From assembly GCF_004792415.1 (NCBI RefSeq), contig NZ_CP038853.1, positions 1,364,001 to 1,428,000 of the forward strand: DNA of 64,000 nt, written 5' to 3'. Positions 27,480-39,200 of the stretch are shown here, in pieces. The number at the start of each line of letters is the position of its first letter. Positions within the stretch are counted from its first letter, which is position 1. The notes beneath the pieces were generated by a model. The model was not told where the DNA came from. It worked only from the letters and a program-made list of their open reading frames with translations, and ran no database searches. Position numbers and translations under genes: made by a program. Origin of the DNA: Pantoea vagans. Its GTDB lineage: Bacteria; Pseudomonadota; Gammaproteobacteria; Enterobacterales; Enterobacteriaceae.

Positions 27480-30400
27480 TCTGCGGCCTCCGTGCGGCCA
27501 AAGCGGCGACGGGTGGCGTGAGCCAGTCGATCAAACAGCAGGTAGATCACCGGCGTGGTGAACAGCGTCAGCACCTGGCTCAGAATCAGCCCGCCGACCA
27601 TGGCAATGCCCAGCGGATGACGCAGTTCGGCCCCGACGCCGGTGCTGAGCATCAGCGGCAGCGCGCCGAGCAGGGCCGCCAGGGTGGTCATCAGAATCGG
27701 GCGGAAGCGCAGCAGGCAGGCCTGATAGATCGCATCATAAGGCTTCATACCCTGTTCACGCTCCGCCGCCAGCGCAAAGTCGATCATCATGATGGCGTTC
27801 TTTTTCACGATGCCGATGAGCAGGATGATGCCGATAATCGCCACGATATCCAGCTCATTGCCGCTGAGCATGAGCGCCAGCAGCGCGCCGACGCCCGCGG
27901 TGGGCAGCGTCGAGAGAATGGTGATCGGGTGAATAAAGCTCTCATAGAGCACGCCCAGCACGATGTACATCGCCACAATGGCCGCCACAATCAGCCAGAC
28001 CGTGCTGCTGAGCGCCGCCTCAAAGGCCAGCGTGCTGCCCTGGAACTGGGTCATCAGCTCGGCAGGCATGCCAAGCTGCGCTTCCGCCTGTGACACGGCT
28101 TTTACAGCATCTTCCAGCGAATAGCCGTCAGCCACGTTGAACGAGAAGGTCGCCGACGGGAACTGGTCGAGATGGTTAATGCTCAATGGCGTGTGGCGCT
28201 GCTCGATGCGGGCAATGGCGCTCAGCGGCACGCTGCCGCCGTCGCTGCTGTTCAGGCGAATCGCATCCAGACTCGCCAGCCCTGGCGTGGCGTTATTATC
28301 CTGCTCCAGCACCACGCGATACTGATTCGCCTGGGTATAGATGGTGGAGATCAGCCGCTGCCCAAAGGCGTTATACAGCGCGTTATCGACGTCCGCCATG
28401 CTGATGCCGAGGCGGCTGGCACTGTCGCGGTCCACGTTGACATAGGCTTCCAGTCCCTGATCCTGCCAGTCACTGCTGACATCGCGCAGCTGTGGCAGGG
28501 TGCTGAGCCGGGTCAGCAGGGCCGGAACCCAGGTGCTGAGCGACGACAGTGAACCCGATTGCAGTGTGAACTGGTACGGTGTGCGGCTCGCCTGGGTATC
28601 AATGGTGAGATCCTGCACCGCCTGCAGCCACAGCTGCACGCCCGGCACCGCACTGACCTGCTGTTGCAGGCGCTGCTGTATAGCAGGAATCCGGTTGTCG
28701 CGCTGATCCAGCGGCTTGAGGTTGATCTGCAGCCGCGCGCTGTTCAGCGAAGCATTGGTGCCATCCACGCCGACAAACGAGGTCATGCTCTCAACCGCCG
28801 GATCTTTCATAATGATGGAGGCAACATCGCGGGTGCGCTGCGCCATACTGGCGTAGGAGACCGACTGCGGGGCCTGCAGCGTACCCTGAATAATGCTGTT
28901 GTCCTGCTGCGGGAAAAAGCCTTTCGGGATCACCATCCACAGCAGCAGCGTCAGGACCAGCGTGCCCAGCGCCACCGACAGCGTCAGCCAGGGGTGATTC
29001 AGCACCCGGCTCAGGCCTCTACCGTAGGTGGCGACGATACGATCAAACATCGCTTCACTGGCCCGCGAAAAGCGGTTCTGTTTGCGCAGCGACTCCGCGC
29101 TCAGCATCCTGGCGCACATCATCGGCGTCAGGGTCAGTGACACCACCGCTGAAATCAGAATCGCCACCGCCAGCGTGACGGCAAATTCACGGAACAGGCG
29201 GCCAATCACGTCGCCCATAAACAGCAGCGGGATCAGCACCGCAATCAGCGAGAAGGTCAGGGAGATGATGGTGAAGCCGATCTCTCCGGCCCCTTTCAGC
29301 GCAGCGGTCAGCGGTTTTTCTCCTTTCTCGATATAGCGTGAGATGTTCTCAATTACCACGATGGCATCATCGACCACAAAGCCGGTGGCGATGGTCAGCG
29401 CCATCAGCGTCAGGTTATTGATGGAAAAGCCCAGGAAGTACATCGCCGCAAAGGTGCCAATCAGCGAAAGCGGGACCGCCACCGCCGGGATCAGCGTGGC
29501 GGGCACGTTGCGCAGAAACAGATAGATGATCATCACGACCAGCGCCATCGCCAGCATCAGCTCAAACTGCGTGTCGTTCACTGAAGCGCGAATATTGGTG
29601 GTGCGGTCGGTGAGCAGTTTAACGTCTACAGACTTTGGCAGAGCGGCAGTCAGGGCGGGCAGCATGGCACGGATATTATCCGCCGTGGCGATGATATTGG
29701 CGCCAGGCTGACGCTGAACGTTGAGCACAATCGCCGCATCGCGGTTAGCCCAGGCTCCGAGCCAGCTGTTTTCAGCTCCCTGTTCGATAGTTGCCACATC
29801 ACCCAGACGTACCGGCGCACCATTTTTATAGCTGATGATCAGCTGGCGATAATCTTCCGCCGATTTCATCTGGTCATTGGCTGACAGGGTGACGGAGCGG
29901 GTCGGGCCATCCAGGCTGCCTTTGGCAGAATTGACGTTGGCATTGCTGATGGCAGTCCGCACCGTTTCGCTGGTCAGACCCAGCGCCGCCAGCGCCTGCG
30001 CATTCATCTTCACCCGCACCGCCGGACGCTGGCCGCCCGAAAGCGTCACCAGCCCGACGCCGCTGACCTGAGAGATTTTCTGTGCGACACGCGTTTCCAC
30101 CATGTCCTGCACCTGCGTCAGCGGCATGCTGCGCGTGGTGACGGCCAGCGTCATGATCGGCGGATCGGCAGGATTCACTTTGCTGTAGACCGGCGGATTA
30201 GGCAGGTCGTTGGGCAGCAGGTTGGTCGCTGAGTTAATGGCCGCCTGCACTTCCTGTTCGGCCACATCCAGCGGCAGCGTCAGCTGGAACTGTAGCGTCA
30301 CGACCGAGGCACCGCCGGAGCTTTGCGACGCCATCTGTTTCAGGCCGGACATCTGACCAAACTGGCGCTCAAGCGGGGCGGTGATGGAGGAGGTGACCAC

Positions 30401-30598
30401 ATCCGGGCTGGCACCCGGATAGAGCGTGACGACCTGGATGGTCGGATAGTCAACTTCGGGCAGCGCCGAGACCGGCAGGAAGCGGTAGCCCAGTATCCCG
30501 GCCAGCAGAATCGCAATCATCAACAGCGTGGTGGCGACCGGGCGCAGAATAAACTGGCGTGACGGCCCGCCACTGTGATCGGGAGGCATGACCTGCAT
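27476..30598 (-). CDS. mdtB: RND multidrug efflux permease MdtB
   Basis: A 1040-residue RND pump subunit beginning [20 protein letters not shown], the same N-terminal extension seen in E. coli MdtB and absent from MdtC. It keeps [20 protein letters not shown], the TM4 acidic pair in [18 protein letters not shown] and [18 protein letters not shown]. It works with MdtA, MdtC and TolC to export bile salts, novobiocin and similar compounds. The start shares one base with the mdtA stop (TAATG). Confidence 0.97.
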   Translation of the reverse strand: MQVMPPDHSGGPSRQFILRPVATTLLMIAILLAGILGYRFLPVSALPEVDYPTIQVVTLYPGASPDVVTSSITAPLERQFGQMSGLKQMASQSSGGASVVTLQFQLTLPLDVAEQEVQAAINSATNLLPNDLPNPPVYSKVNPADPPIMTLAVTTRSMPLTQVQDMVETRVAQKISQVSGVGLVTLSGGQRPAVRVKMNAQALAALGLTSETVRTAISNANVNSAKGSLDGPTRSVTLSANDQMKSAEDYRQLIISYKNGAPVRLGDVATIEQGAENSWLGAWANRDAAIVLNVQRQPGANIIATADNIRAMLPALTAALPKSVDVKLLTDRTTNIRASVNDTQFELMLAMALVVMIIYLFLRNVPATLIPAVAVPLSLIGTFAAMYFLGFSINNLTLMALTIATGFVVDDAIVVIENISRYIEKGEKPLTAALKGAGEIGFTIISLTFSLIAVLIPLLFMGDVIGRLFREFAVTLAVAILISAVVSLTLTPMMCARMLSAESLRKQNRFSRASEAMFDRIVATYGRGLSRVLNHPWLTLSVALGTLVLTLLLWMVIPKGFFPQQDNSIIQGTLQAPQSVSYASMAQRTRDVASIIMKDPAVESMTSFVGVDGTNASLNSARLQINLKPLDQRDNRIPAIQQRLQQQVSAVPGVQLWLQAVQDLTIDTQASRTPYQFTLQSGSLSSLSTWVPALLTRLSTLPQLRDVSSDWQDQGLEAYVNVDRDSASRLGISMADVDNALYNAFGQRLISTIYTQANQYRVVLEQDNNATPGLASLDAIRLNSSDGGSVPLSAIARIEQRHTPLSINHLDQFPSATFSFNVADGYSLEDAVKAVSQAEAQLGMPAELMTQFQGSTLAFEAALSSTVWLIVAAIVAMYIVLGVLYESFIHPITILSTLPTAGVGALLALMLSGNELDIVAIIGIILLIGIVKKNAIMMIDFALAAEREQGMKPYDAIYQACLLRFRPILMTTLAALLGALPLMLSTGVGAELRHPLGIAMVGGLILSQVLTLFTTPVIYLLFDRLAHATRRRFGRTEAAE

Positions 30599-31836
30599 TA
30601 CTCACGCTCTCCTTTTGACGGCAGGGTCGCGCGGGTGGCGCGCGGTGCGTTGCTCTGCGGCGCGACCACCTCAACTTTCGCACCTTCGGTCAGGCGATCC
30701 AGCCCGTCGGTCACCACGCGTTCACCCGCCTCCAGACCGGCGCTGATCACGACTTTTTCACTATCCTGCAGGCCGGCCATCACACTTTTCTTGCTGACCT
30801 TGTTGTCACTGTTGACCACCCAGACAAAGTGGCCCTCATTGCCCATCTGTAATGCGGCAGGCGGAATGACCACTGCATCCTGCAGGGTGTTGACCTTCAG
30901 TCGCACATTGACGAACTGGTTAGGGAACAGCGTGTCGTCCTGATTATCAAAACGCGCTTTGATTTTGATGGTGCCGGTAGTGACATCAATCTGGTTATCG
31001 AGGCTCAACAGTTTGCCGCTGGCGATCAGATTCTGATTACTGCGATCCCAGGCCTCCACCAGCAACGGCTGGCCGCTTTTCTGCGCCTGCAGAATCGAAC
31101 TGATGCTGTTTTCTGCCAGGGTAAAAACCACATCAATCGGGTGCGTCTGGGTGATCACCACGATACCGGTGGTGTCGCCGCTGGTGACATAGTTGCCAAC
31201 ATCCACCTGTTTTAGCCCGACCCGGCCAGCAATCGGCGCGGTGATCCGGCTGTAGGTCAGATTAAGCTGTGCACTGGCAACGCCGCCCTCATCCGCTTTC
31301 AGGGTGCCGAGCGTTTCACTCACCAGGGAGCGCTGAGTGTCCAGCTCCTGTTGCGACACCAGCGAGGTTTTTGCCAGCTTCTCGAAGCGTGCCAGGTCGC
31401 GACGGGCATTCGCCAGCGTCGCCTGATCTTTCGCCAGCTGGCCCTGAGCCTGGGTTAACGCCACCTGATAAGGCCGCGGGTCGACTTCTGCCAGCAAATC
31501 GCCTGCGTTAACCTGCTGGCCTTCGGTGAAGTGGATCGCCAGCAGGTCGCCATTGACCCGACTGCGCACCGTGGCCGTGTTAGCGGCGGTCACCGTTCCC
31601 AGTCCACTAAGGAATTGCGGCACGCTCTGGCGGGTGGCGGTTGCCGCCTGAACCGGGGCGAGGGGACGACGCGCGCCATCACCCCCGCCTTTGCCGCCAC
31701 GTGGCGCTGGCGAATCCGTCTGGCTGCTGCTCTGCGGCTGGGCATTGCGCTGCCAGGCATAGTAGCCGCCAGCGGCCACGGCGATCAGGGCCAGCACGAT
31801 CAGGGTTTTCTTCATAACAGGATGTCGGGTGCTCAT
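30598..31836 (-). CDS. mdtA: Membrane fusion protein MdtA
   Basis: A 412-residue periplasmic adaptor anchored by an N-terminal hydrophobic segment ([18 protein letters not shown]). A glycine/arginine-rich linker follows, then the lipoyl halves ([20 protein letters not shown]), a helical hairpin ([20 protein letters not shown]) and beta-barrel/membrane-proximal domains. The ATG at 31834-31836 has GGAGAG upstream; a second ATG seven codons on is an alternative. It heads the five-junction, tightly packed operon mdtABCD-baeSR. No clear BaeR box was found in the 239 bases upstream. Confidence 0.95.
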   Translation of the reverse strand: MSTRHPVMKKTLIVLALIAVAAGGYYAWQRNAQPQSSSQTDSPAPRGGKGGGDGARRPLAPVQAATATRQSVPQFLSGLGTVTAANTATVRSRVNGDLLAIHFTEGQQVNAGDLLAEVDPRPYQVALTQAQGQLAKDQATLANARRDLARFEKLAKTSLVSQQELDTQRSLVSETLGTLKADEGGVASAQLNLTYSRITAPIAGRVGLKQVDVGNYVTSGDTTGIVVITQTHPIDVVFTLAENSISSILQAQKSGQPLLVEAWDRSNQNLIASGKLLSLDNQIDVTTGTIKIKARFDNQDDTLFPNQFVNVRLKVNTLQDAVVIPPAALQMGNEGHFVWVVNSDNKVSKKSVMAGLQDSEKVVISAGLEAGERVVTDGLDRLTEGAKVEVVAPQSNAPRATRATLPSKGERE

Positions 31837-32075
31837 GATTGTTGATGCTCTCCAGCAGTGACGTAGTCCCAGGCGCAGGCATGAAAGGGGTAGCCTGCAA
31901 ACGAAAGATTGTAGTCGCCTCTGACGGGCAGAAGTTGAAGGAAATAAGGATATCTGTCAGGGCGGGGTAATTATGCCTGTTCCTGCATTAATCGCAGCAC
32001 AATCGTCATAAAGGCGTGAAATGACTTTGCTATGCTAAAAAACAGACCGTTTGTCAGGCAAATCAGGAGCAGATA

Positions 32076-33035
32076 ATGAGTCAGAATCAAACCCGGCAGT
32101 TGGGTGACAGTGGTATTACGGTGCCGTTACTGACGTTTGGCGGCAACGTGTTTGGCTGGACAGTGGATCAAACCACCTCCTTTTCTCTGCTGGATGCGCT
32201 GGTGGATCGAGGCCTGTGGTTTATCGACACCGCCGATGTCTATTCCCGCTGGGCACCCGGTAACAAGGGCGGTGAGTCGGAAACCATTATTGGGGAGTGG
32301 CTGAAAAAAAGCGGCAAGCGCGATCGGATCGTGCTGGCAACTAAAGTCGGTATGGAACTGTCGCCGGAAAAAACCGGGCTGAAGCCGCAATATATCCGTC
32401 AGGCGGTCGAAGATTCACTGCGCCGGTTGCAGACCGACTACATCGACCTCTATCAGGCGCACCGTGACGATCAGGACACGCCGCTGGCGGACACGCTGAG
32501 CACCTTTGACAGTCTGATTCGCGAGGGGAAAGTGCGGGCTATTGGCGCCTCGAACTACAGCGCGGCGCGGCTTGAGGAGGCATTGCAGATCAGTGAAACG
32601 GAGGGGCTGGCGCGTTATGAAACCCTGCAACCGGAATACAACCTTTATGACCGCCAGCCCTATGAGTCGGAGCTGGAGCCGGTGGTCAGGGCGCACGGTT
32701 TAGGTGTGATCAACTACTACTCCCTCGCCAGCGGTTTTCTCAGTGGCAAATACCGTGATGCAGCGGATGCCAGTAAAAGCGCACGGGGTCAGGGCGTGGT
32801 AGACAAATACCTCAACCCGCGTGGTTTGCGGATCCTTGACGCGCTGGATGCGATCAGCGATGCGCATCAGGTGACACCGACGCAGGTGGCGCTGGCCTGG
32901 CAGATTGCCCGGCCCGGTATTACTGCACCGATTGTCAGTGCTACCTCACTTAAGCAGCTCGACGATCTGACTGGCGCGACGCAGCTCACGCTGACCCCGG
33001 AACAGATTGATCAACTGGACCAGGCCAGCCGCTAA
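32076..33035 (+). CDS. Aldo/keto reductase
   Basis: A 319-residue AKR-fold NADPH-dependent oxidoreductase. The catalytic tetrad is visible: Asp and Tyr in FIDTADVYSR, Lys in VLATKVGME, His in DLYQAHRDD; IGASNYSAARLEEAL and the late NADP-binding stretch with PIVSATSLKQL are standard. Start ATG after AGGAGCAG. Substrate unknown; the pattern is that of YajO/Tas-like general stress reductases. It is single, divergent from mdtA and ends at a clear terminator. Confidence 0.93.
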   Translation: MSQNQTRQLGDSGITVPLLTFGGNVFGWTVDQTTSFSLLDALVDRGLWFIDTADVYSRWAPGNKGGESETIIGEWLKKSGKRDRIVLATKVGMELSPEKTGLKPQYIRQAVEDSLRRLQTDYIDLYQAHRDDQDTPLADTLSTFDSLIREGKVRAIGASNYSAARLEEALQISETEGLARYETLQPEYNLYDRQPYESELEPVVRAHGLGVINYYSLASGFLSGKYRDAADASKSARGQGVVDKYLNPRGLRILDALDAISDAHQVTPTQVALAWQIARPGITAPIVSATSLKQLDDLTGATQLTLTPEQIDQLDQASR

Positions 33036-33040
33036 TTACA

Positions 33041-33061
33041 GGGGCGCTAGCGCCCCTTTTT
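33041..33061 (+). terminator. Terminator after aldo/keto reductase
   Basis: The 16-base palindrome GGGGCGCTAGCGCCCC (33041-33056) is followed by five T. It starts 6 bases after the stop codon. Confidence 0.85.
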
Positions 33062-33110
33062 ACTTTGTGCCTGTTAAAAAGTGCGCATCCTGCCCGAAGA
33101 ATAACCAATC

Positions 33111-33126
33111 AGCGATCCCGATCACA
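33111..33126 (+). promoter_or_regulatory. Candidate CRP site upstream of the porin gene
   Basis: AGCGATCCCGATCACA has a full right half-site TCACA and a 3-of-5 left half-site at 6-base spacing, 118 bases before the porin start. Carbohydrate porins are often cAMP-controlled; the match alone is weak. Confidence 0.35.
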
Positions 33127-33243
33127 AATGCGTTAATAAACTGATGTTTCAGGAAATTATGCGCACGTATTTACAATAAATGATGATTAGTCAGCATTAT
33201 CCTCTGCCCGTCACTTTCCGTAACTTACATAAGAATAAGCAAG

Positions 33244-34587
33244 ATGAAAAACAGACTCGCAGAACAGCGTTTTCCGCTGCGCCGTGTGGCAACCGGCACC
33301 CTGATCATGGCCATGTTTTCCGCACAGGCCATCGCCGCTGATGCTTTCAGCCCGGACTCTGAATGGATGTTTGGTGACTGGGGGGGTTACCGAACGCAGT
33401 TGCAGGACGACGGCATCAAGTTTGACGTCAACTACACCATGGAAAGCGCCGCTAACTTAGGCGGCGGAGCCGATACCAATACCACCATGCGCTACAGCGA
33501 TCAGTGGACGTTCGGCACCAATTTCGATCTGCAGAAGCTGCTGGACTGGCAGGATGCCGAGTTTCAGATGACCGTCACCAGCCGTAACGGGCAGAATCTT
33601 TCCGATCAGGTCGCCGATCAGCGCACCGGTATGCTCTCTTCGGTGCAGGAAGTTTATGGTCGCGGTCAGACCTGGCGTCTGACGCAGTTCTGGTTGCGCA
33701 AAGGGCTGTTCAACGATGTGGTCGATATCAAAGCCGGACGGGTAACGGTGGGTGAAGATTTCGACAACTTCGATGGCAATCTGTTCCAGAACCTGGCGCT
33801 GGGTAGCGGACAGGCGGGTAACTGGCGCGGCGATCGCTGGTTCAACTGGCCGGTGTCGCAGTGGGGCGGCCGGGTTAAGTTGACTATCACGCCGGATGTC
33901 TTCTTCCAGGTCGGTTTCTATAATCAGAACCGCGCTAACTACGATCGCGGCGATGGCTTCCGTCTGGATACCAGCAACTCCGAGGGGAATCTGGTGCCGG
34001 TGGAACTGGGCTGGAAACCGACGTTCGGGCCGGAGAAATTACCGGGTAACTATCGCATCGGTTATTACTATTCGTCAGTGGATGGCGATGTCTATGGCAG
34101 CTGGCGCAACGGCGGCTATCAGGATCAGGCGCATTCCTACGGCGGCTATCTGTTATTGCAGCAACAGCTGACCGCGCAGGATGGCAATGTGAACCGTGGT
34201 CTGGGCGTGCGTGTTCAGGCGGTGATGAACGATCACAAGACCTCGAAGACCGATAACTATCAGTCTATCGCCTTTACCTGGACAGGGCCGTTCGATGCCC
34301 GTCCGCAGGATGAGATCGGTGTGGGCGCGTCGCGTATTCATGTGAACAGCGACTATACCCGCTCACTGCGTCAGCAGAATCAGGCCAATGGCGAGAGCCG
34401 CTTTGACAGCCCGACTTATCTGCCGATTCAGGAAGGTTCAGAGTACAACTATGAGGTTTACTACAACGCCAAAGTGACCAACTGGATGTCACTGCGACCT
34501 AACCTGCAGTATGTGGTGGCGCCGGGCGCGGTGAGCGAAGTGAAGGATGCGTTTATCGGCGGTATCAGCGCCAATATTGCCTTCTGA
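33244..34587 (+). CDS. OprB-family carbohydrate porin
   Basis: A 447-residue outer-membrane beta-barrel. A signal peptide of about 31 residues ends at AQAIA-AD; the mature start WMFGDWGGYRTQLQDDGI is the OprB family signature. Many aromatic/aliphatic alternating strands follow (FQVGFYNQNRANYD, RIGYYYSSVDGD), and the last residue is Phe, as needed for BAM insertion. Such porins let monosaccharides, mainly glucose, through the outer membrane. It is monocistronic, with a repeat element rather than an obvious terminator downstream. Confidence 0.9.
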   Translation: MKNRLAEQRFPLRRVATGTLIMAMFSAQAIAADAFSPDSEWMFGDWGGYRTQLQDDGIKFDVNYTMESAANLGGGADTNTTMRYSDQWTFGTNFDLQKLLDWQDAEFQMTVTSRNGQNLSDQVADQRTGMLSSVQEVYGRGQTWRLTQFWLRKGLFNDVVDIKAGRVTVGEDFDNFDGNLFQNLALGSGQAGNWRGDRWFNWPVSQWGGRVKLTITPDVFFQVGFYNQNRANYDRGDGFRLDTSNSEGNLVPVELGWKPTFGPEKLPGNYRIGYYYSSVDGDVYGSWRNGGYQDQAHSYGGYLLLQQQLTAQDGNVNRGLGVRVQAVMNDHKTSKTDNYQSIAFTWTGPFDARPQDEIGVGASRIHVNSDYTRSLRQQNQANGESRFDSPTYLPIQEGSEYNYEVYYNAKVTNWMSLRPNLQYVVAPGAVSEVKDAFIGGISANIAF

Positions 34588-34642
34588 TAGCAGGCTAAAA
34601 CGGCATCCTTAAAACCATTGCGGGGAGATCGTGCACAGGCTC

Positions 34643-34756
34643 AGGGAGCATACGCCTTCCGCAAAGACGCAAAAGACGCCATCCCTGGCAGGCTCAGCGC
34701 GGGCCATCCGTGGCCCGCGATGCTTTGCTACAGGCGTATGCTCCCATCGCTTTAAG
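34643..34756. repeat. Dispersed palindromic repeat, copy B
   Basis: Bounded by 13-bp perfect inverted repeats GGGAGCATACGCC (34644-34656) and GGCGTATGCTCCC (34733-34745); an inner palindrome CGCGGGCCATCCGTGGCCCGCG sits at its centre, at 34698-34719. Its core at 34663-34690 matches copy A at 17827-17854 with two differences, and it too ends in CGCTTTAAG. Lies between the porin gene and yegD, where it could act as a convergent-transcript terminator. Confidence 0.7.
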
Positions 34757-34812
34757 ATTCTGAGCTGCCTGTACGGAAAAGCGAGGAGCCGTTTTTACAT
34801 CGATGCGCCACA

Positions 34813-36165
34813 TTAGCGGAACATCACTTCCGCCCAGCGGGCCAGGCCTGCGGTGACGGAGGCGAAATCATCGCCGCCCGCAATCGGCTTGTCCGGCAGC
34901 GTCTGCTGCAGCGCTGCGCGCAGCAGTGGTGAACGCGCACTGCCACCGGTCAGATAAATCACATCAGGCTTGATCTGGCTGGTGGCCAGCGCGAGCTGCA
35001 CCTGCTCCAGAATTTTCTCCAGTGGCTGACTGATGGCGTCCTGCAGCTGACCCACCCCAATCTCTGTCTCTAATGCCGCGGCAATAAAGTCGAGGGAGGC
35101 GGTATGCGCCGGGCTGGCTGACAGCGCAATTTTGCTCTCTTCTGCCGCGCGCACCAGCCGGTAACTGAGCTTCTGCTGCCACACTTTCAGCAGGCGAGCC
35201 ACGACGTCACCCTGTTCAGCATCCCGCACCAGATCCCTCAGCCACTTACCGCAGGCCGGACTGTAAAAGTCACTCTGCGCCGGAACATCATTGATGGCGA
35301 TGGCGTTCCACCACGGAAGGGCAGGCAACGCGGTGCCTTTCAGGGTGTTACCGCCCAGGCCCAGCAATGGCATCAGGGTCTTAAACGTCAGCATAATATC
35401 CAGGTCGTTCCCGCCAACGCGGCAACCGCTGTGACCCAGCAGGCTTTCACGGCGGTCTGCCTTATCACGCCATTTTGGCCCCATCAGCAGCATCGAGCAG
35501 TCGGTCGTACCGCCGCCGATATCCACCACCAGAACCGTCGTTTCCTGCTTCAGCGTCGCTTCGAAATCGAGTCCGGCGGCGACCGGTTCAAACTGAAACT
35601 CCACATCACGGAAGCCGGCGCGGTGAGCGGCGCGCAGCAGAATGCCTTCTGCCTGCTGGTTAGACTCTTCGCTGCCTAAGCCCTGAAAGTTGACCGGCCG
35701 CCCGATCACTGCCTGATCGATGGCCTGATCAAGCTGGCTTTCACCCTGCTGACGGATGTGCAGCATCATGGCGCAGACCAGATCTTCAAACAGGGCGACC
35801 TGCTGTGGCTTCAGGCCACTGGCACCGAGGAACGATTTGGGGGATTTAACGAACCAGACATCTTCGGGGTCGACCATGTAATGCTGCAGCGCGGTGAGGC
35901 CGAACTGCACGCTGTTGGGCTGGACCTCGATATCCTCTTCGCGGTTATAACGCATGGCACGTTGCAGCAGCGCCGTGGTTTCGCTGTCCGGTGTCGCCAC
36001 CTGATGATGACGATAAAGCCATTCGCTGATCGACTCGCGGGTCGGCGCACAGATCATTGACGGCAGCAGGCGCTGATCGTTTTCCAGCGTTAACAGACGT
36101 GGCGTGCCATTTTCGCTGACTGCAATAGAGCAGTTAGCCGTGCCGTAATCGAATCCTATGAACAT
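34813..36165 (-). CDS. yegD: Hsp70-family protein YegD
   Basis: A 450-residue actin/Hsp70-ATPase-like protein, chaperone-related and of unclear role. Start MFIGFDYGTANCSIAVSENG is chosen over an in-frame ATG four codons upstream because E. coli YegD starts there. Phosphate loops FDYGTANCS and VVDIGGGTTDCSML and the adenosine motif YLTGGSARSPLL are intact; there is no Hsp70 substrate-binding domain, as usual for YegD. It is convergent with the porin and precedes dgcE's downstream end by 75 bases, matching E. coli synteny minus alkA. Confidence 0.95.
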   Translation of the reverse strand: MFIGFDYGTANCSIAVSENGTPRLLTLENDQRLLPSMICAPTRESISEWLYRHHQVATPDSETTALLQRAMRYNREEDIEVQPNSVQFGLTALQHYMVDPEDVWFVKSPKSFLGASGLKPQQVALFEDLVCAMMLHIRQQGESQLDQAIDQAVIGRPVNFQGLGSEESNQQAEGILLRAAHRAGFRDVEFQFEPVAAGLDFEATLKQETTVLVVDIGGGTTDCSMLLMGPKWRDKADRRESLLGHSGCRVGGNDLDIMLTFKTLMPLLGLGGNTLKGTALPALPWWNAIAINDVPAQSDFYSPACGKWLRDLVRDAEQGDVVARLLKVWQQKLSYRLVRAAEESKIALSASPAHTASLDFIAAALETEIGVGQLQDAISQPLEKILEQVQLALATSQIKPDVIYLTGGSARSPLLRAALQQTLPDKPIAGGDDFASVTAGLARWAEVMFR

Positions 36166-36240
36166 TTTCGCCCCCATGCCGGAAAAAAGGGGGCGACTTT
36201 AGCGCAGCTTCAGCAGGGTGGCAAGCAGGCAGCGCGGGAA

Positions 36241-39200
36241 TTAACGGATAGCGAAGATGCGATCTTCAGCCAGAGAACGCAACGGCTGATGCTCGGCCAC
36301 GGCACTGCCCCAGACGCCATCCACATCAAGGGTCGCCAGCGTGCTGAGTACGGCGGGTACTGAAATCGGACCGGCCAGCACCGAGATATTGCGCTGCGTT
36401 GCCTGGCCCTGAATGATGGTCAGCAGCATCTCATCCATCAGATTATTATGGACGTTAGCAACCAGTTCAGGGGCCAGCACCAGATAATCAACCACTTCGT
36501 CACTCAGCAGATTGAAGGCATCCAGGTTACGGCCAAAATGCTGCAACACGACACGACAGCCACACTGCCGCAGTTGCATCAGCGCGGCATAGAGCTGATC
36601 GCCTTTGCTCAGCACGCTGGCGGCAGGGAAAGCGAAACCACAGCGGCTGTCAGAGAGTCCCTCGGCAACAAAGCGCTGACAGAGTTGCTGCACGAAGACG
36701 GCATCGTTCAGTACCTGTGCATTGAGTGGCAGGATCACCGGAATGCCTTTGCTATTCAGCCTCTGCACATCGTGACGGAAAAAAGTATCCAGAATATTGT
36801 TATCCAGCCGGCGACGCAGCGAATCGTCAGGCAGGTTATTGCGCAGCAGGGTTTCATCCACCAGCAGCCCGTCAGCCGTTAAAAGCTGCACCTCAAGCAG
36901 CCAGATAAAGGCCGCCTGCGGTGTTTTAGGTGGCGCAACGGCCCAGGCCGGCAGTTCGATCTGCAGCGCATCAATCATTGCTGCATCCATGCCCTGATGA
37001 TTACCCGGCAGCGGTAAACGATGCTGTTCGTAGATGACCAGCCGTCCGCGCCCGCTGCGTTTGGCGTTGTAACAGGCGATATCCGCCTGCGAAAGCACAT
37101 CGCCGCTCTGGCAGTTATCCGCTGAAATCTGCGTGACGCCCGCGCTGGCACCCACATGATAAAGGCGGCCCAGCCACTGGAACCGGTAATCATTGACCGC
37201 GGCGACGATGCGCTGCACCACGTCATGCGCCTGATCGACTTCGCAATCGGGCATCAGCAGCGCAAACTCGTCGCCGCCCAGCCGGGCCAGGAAATCACTG
37301 CTGCGCAGGTGATGCTGCATTAAATCGGAGAGCTCACGCAGTAATGCATCGCCTGCGGCATGTCCGGCGCTGTCATTGACCGCTTTAAACTTATCCAGGT
37401 CGATAAAGACCAGCACATGCTGATGCTGATGTTCGGCCGCATCAAACAGCAGACGTTTAAGCTGAAGCTCGAAACTGGCGCGGTTCGGCAGGCGGGTCAG
37501 GGTGTCATGCAGCGCGCTATAGCTCAGCCGTTTCATCAGTTTGCGCGACTCACTCACATCCTGAATAACCATTACGGCACCCTGTTCCAGGCCCGCTTCG
37601 GAGCGCAGCGGTGTGATGCTGTAGTGAATATCGATATGGCCACCATCGGGCGTATGCAGCACCAGATCTTCCGCCAGACCGGGGGTGATTTTTTCCGCTG
37701 GTAGCTGGCATAACAGCAGATTCTCGACTTCGGGGCCGTTACGCCCCTGAGTGATATGCAGCAGTTCACTCAGCGGCTGACCGGCTGCCTGTTCCTGCGA
37801 CAGGCCACTCATCTTCTCTGCTACCGGGTTCATAAAGGCGACGCGCATCTCTTTATCGGTGCTGATCACCGCTTCGCCGATGGAATCCAGGGTGATCGCC
37901 ATGCGCTCTTTCTCCTGAAACAGCGCCTCATTAAGATTGCGCAGCGGCGTGATGTCCTGGCAGATGCCCAGCATGCGCTCAATGCGCCCCTCTTTGCTCA
38001 GTTGCCGGTTAGCCTGGGTGCGCACCCAGCGCTGTCCCTGGGCATCGACCACGCGGTACTCCATATGAAAAGCACTGCGCAGCTCAATTGCCTGCTGCAC
38101 CGTCAGCGCGGCATACTCGCGATCGGCAGGATGGAGCAGATGGACCCAGAGGTCATAGCTGGGTGACTCATGCGGCGCAAGGCCAAACAGGGCGTACATG
38201 CGCTTGTCCCATAACATCTCGCCGGTCAGCAGGTTCCACTCCCACACGCCGATGCCGCCCGCCTCGTTGGCCAGCGTAATACGCTCCATCAGCCGGCGGT
38301 TCACCTGCTCACTCTGCTTCAGTTCTGAGATATCGATAATCTGCGCAATAAAGTAGAGCGGGGCATAGCTACTGTCGCGCACCAGCGAGACCGTCAGCCG
38401 CGCCCAGACAATTTCGCCATCTTTACGGAAATAGCGCTTCTCAAAAGTGTAGGTATCAATCTCACCCTCCAGCAACCGGGTCGCATGTTCCAGGTCGAGG
38501 CTGAGATCGTCGGGATGGGTAATCTGCTGAAAGGTCAGACGCTTCAGCTCTTCTGCCGGATAGCCCAGAATCTGACAGAGAGATCGATTCACCTGCAGCC
38601 AGTTGCCCTGCGGCGCGACGAGAGCCATACCGATGGCGGAATACTCCATGGCGTGACGAAAGCGGGTTTCACTGTCGGTAATGTGAAGTTTTTCGCGCCG
38701 GAACGCGTCCATCACCAGCGACATAATGTGACTGGGGATTAACACCAGCAGAAACGGCAGCCAGCTGGAGACCGGGCCGAGGGCGCTGTTGTTATTGACC
38801 ACGTTGACCAGATCAAAAGCCAGCAGCATCGAGATAAAACTGGCGTTCAGGAAGAAGAGGACAAACGCCTGCAGCTTGGGCAGACGAACCGCGCACCAGA
38901 ACAGGATCACCACAATAAAGGTAAAGGGCCACGGCAGGAAACGCAGTGCCAGATAACTGGCACCGAGGGTAAGCACCAGGGTCAGCAGCGATTCGGCCAG
39001 CCGCAGATCGCTGAACTGCGCGCGCCGTAGCGGCCAGGGCAGCAGCAGCAGCATCGGGCCTAATACCAGCATCCCGATGATCTCGGAGATGACCCAGGTA
39101 TAGAAGAAGGGAAACGAGGCATGGCCACTGACCTGCAGCGTCCAGATCGCCAGCACGCCGCCGAGCAGCGGGGTCACGATGCCGACTGACACCACCATCC

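Noticed and set aside
31837..32075. BaeR box upstream of mdtA
   Set aside because: No stretch resembles the E. coli BaeR consensus closely enough to report.
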